Source: Actinomycetota bacterium (GTDB lineage Bacteria > Actinomycetota > Actinomycetes > Actinomycetales > Microbacteriaceae). Taken from it: 7,752 nt of DNA. Position numbers and translations under genes: made by a program. This document shows, piece by piece, positions 6,447 to 7,752 of this stretch (position 1 is the stretch's first letter; each line of letters starts with the position of its first letter). Location of the stretch: assembly GCA_009703845.1 (NCBI GenBank), contig WLFI01000028.1, positions 1 to 7,752 of the forward strand, written 5' to 3'. Under the pieces are notes generated by a model. It worked only from the letters and a program-made list of their open reading frames with translations, did no database searches and was not told the origin of the DNA.

Positions 6447-7752
6447 ATAGGGTTTCGAGGTTTTTCTTCAGCTCGAAAGGAGTCACCTGCGAACGGTACT
6501 CGCTCCATTCGCGACGCTTGTTGGCAAGAACGTATGAGAATACTTCTTCGCCCAAAACCTCGGCAGCCAGCTCGCTCTCTTCGAGTTTGCGAATGGCGTG
6601 GTCGAGGCTCTGAGGTAGCGGCTGGATGCCCATGGCGCGACGCTCTGAGTCGGTTAGATTCCATACGTTATCTTCGGTCTCTGAAGGCAGTTCGTAACCT
6701 TCTTCGATTCCCTTGAGTCCAGCAGAAAGAATCAAAGCGTAGGCCAGGTATGGGTTAGCTGCCGAGTCGATTGCGCGGTATTCAATGCGTGACGACTGAC
6801 CCTTGTTTGGCTTGTAAAGCGGTACACGAATTAGGGCCGAGCGGTTGTTGTGACCCCAGCAAACGAACGAAGGTGCCTCTCCCCCGCCCCAAAGGCGCTT
6901 GTAAGAGTTGACGTACTGGTTGGTGACGGCTGTGATCTCAGGCGCGTGACGCAGCAGACCGGCAATGAATTGCTTTGCGGTTTTCGAAAGGTGGTACTGC
7001 GAGCTTGGGTCGAAGAATGCGTTGGTGTCACCCTCGAAGAGCGACATGTGGGTGTGCATTCCAGAACCAGGATGTTCGGTGAATGGCTTCGGCATGAATG
7101 TCGCATAGACACCCTGCTCGATGGCAACCTCTTTGATCACTGTTCTGAAAGTCATGATGTTGTCGGCCATGGTCAAAGCGTCTGCGTAACGTAGGTCGAT
7201 TTCGTTCTGACCCGGGCCACCTTCATGGTGGCTGAACTCAACGGAAATACCAAGCTGCTCAAGCATCGACACCGCGCGGCGCCTAAAGTCGTGAGCGGTT
7301 CCGCCTGGAACGTTGTCAAAATAACCTGCGTTATCGACCGGAATCGGGCCTTCTGGACCGATTTGCGAAGACTTCAGCAGATAAAACTCGATTTCGGGGT
7401 GAATGTAGAAAGAGAAACCCATCGAGGATGCTTTGGCCAACGCCCTACGCAAGACGTTGCGTGGGTCGGCTGCGGCCGGAGCGCCATCAGGAGTCGTGAT
7501 GTCACAGAACATACGCGCGGTTGGGTCAATCTCGCCACGCCACGGCAGAATCTGAAAGGTGCTCGGGTCTGGTTGAGCCAACATGTCGGCTTCATAGGTG
7601 CGTGCGAGGCCCTCAATAGCACTGCCATCGAAGCCAATACCTTCGGCGAACGCGCCCTCAACCTCGGCAGGAGCGATTGCGACCGACTTCAACGTTCCAG
7701 CCACATCGGTGAACCATAGTCTGACGAACTTGACCGAACGTTCCTCGATCGT
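6445..7752 (-). CDS. glnA2: GlnA2, second type I glutamine synthetase (no adenylylation tyrosine); 5' end beyond right edge
   Basis: The visible 435 residues are open to the window edge, beginning TIEERSVKFVRLWFTDVAGT. M. tuberculosis GlnA2 (446 residues, from memory) has a closely similar start, so only about 10 residues are missing. GTG 7704 is the Val of FTDV and not a start. Numbering from the first visible residue, the ligands are kept: Glu120 and Glu122 (HPEIEF), Glu177 (HHEGG), Glu184 (GQNEID), His233 (GMHTH), Glu292 (GGGEAP), Arg304 and Arg309 (NNRSALIRVP), Glu324 and Arg326 (RIEYR). Two differences from GlnA1 stand out: Trp364 (NVWNLT) replaces the adenylylation Tyr, and the DGSS loop reads DGSAIEGL. 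It may be an auxiliary glutamine synthetase or act on another amine. It leads a glnA2-glnE operon whose promoter is outside the window. Confidence 0.95.
   Translation of the reverse strand, partial: TIEERSVKFVRLWFTDVAGTLKSVAIAPAEVEGAFAEGIGFDGSAIEGLARTYEADMLAQPDPSTFQILPWRGEIDPTARMFCDITTPDGAPAAADPRNVLRRALAKASSMGFSFYIHPEIEFYLLKSSQIGPEGPIPVDNAGYFDNVPGGTAHDFRRRAVSMLEQLGISVEFSHHEGGPGQNEIDLRYADALTMADNIMTFRTVIKEVAIEQGVYATFMPKPFTEHPGSGMHTHMSLFEGDTNAFFDPSSQYHLSKTAKQFIAGLLRHAPEITAVTNQYVNSYKRLWGGGEAPSFVCWGHNNRSALIRVPLYKPNKGQSSRIEYRAIDSAANPYLAYALILSAGLKGIEEGYELPSETEDNVWNLTDSERRAMGIQPLPQSLDHAIRKLEESELAAEVLGEEVFSYVLANKRREWSEYRSQVTPFELKKNLETL

Noticed and set aside
6197..6716. Two plus-strand frames of about 140 codons across the glnE start and glnA2 end
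   Set aside because: They are antisense to conserved coding sequence, overlap each other, and have low-complexity Ser/Ala/Arg composition. No evidence supports translation.
7702..7704. GTG as the start of glnA2
   Set aside because: The frame is open to the window edge, and the upstream codons (KFVRLWFTD) are the conserved GlnA2 N-terminus. This codon is an internal valine.
7225..7719. 164-codon plus-strand frame opposite glnA2
   Set aside because: It is a frame shadow of a strongly conserved minus-strand gene, with Cys/Arg-rich composition and no recognisable family.
1..7752. CRISPR arrays, transposons, attachment sites, tRNA/rRNA, toxin-antitoxin or defence genes
   Set aside because: No repeat arrays, terminal inverted repeats, RNA-gene signatures or such proteins are visible. 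Coding covers nearly all of the window with conserved metabolic genes.

Overview
The window holds housekeeping genes for lipoate synthesis and glutamine synthesis from an actinobacterium. Four things point there: a DUF4191 membrane protein directly after lipA (a family I know only from Actinobacteria), two glutamine synthetases flanking glnE, TTG/GTG start use, and a gene order that, from memory, matches the Mycobacterium tuberculosis lipB-lipA-Rv2219-(Rv2219A)-glnA1-glnE-glnA2 block. The base composition is moderate for the phylum, with many A- and T-ending codons. That suggests a streamlined, lower-GC lineage such as aquatic Microbacteriaceae, but this placement is an inference and the sequence does not prove it.

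Layout, left to right. The plus strand begins with the last codons of lipB, overlapping lipA by 4 bases. A DUF4191 two-helix membrane protein follows after 10 bases. Next comes a 128-base regulatory gap with a perfect 9+9 inverted repeat, a candidate promoter, a possible leader hairpin and the ribosome binding site of glnA1. glnA1 encodes the main, adenylylatable glutamine synthetase. It converges with glnE across an 88-base gap filled by a long nested hairpin that can act as a terminator in both directions. On the minus strand, glnA2 (cut by the right edge, lacking only about 10 N-terminal residues) is followed after a few bases by glnE. The two are probably co-transcribed and translationally coupled.

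How the genes work together. LipB and LipA make the lipoyl cofactor on 2-oxoacid dehydrogenase and glycine-cleavage proteins. GlnA1 makes glutamine from glutamate, ammonia and ATP. GlnE adenylylates GlnA1 at a tyrosine (Tyr406 here) to shut it down when nitrogen is plentiful, and removes the AMP when nitrogen is scarce. GlnA2 is a second glutamine-synthetase-family protein with Trp at the modification position, so GlnE should not control it that way.

I see no mobile element, CRISPR array, tRNA, rRNA or defence system. I did not find an undescribed multigene system. The observations most worth checking are regulatory (the palindrome or GlnR-like site and hairpins before glnA1, the glnA2/glnE junction) and an abrupt change in synonymous codon use inside glnA1.
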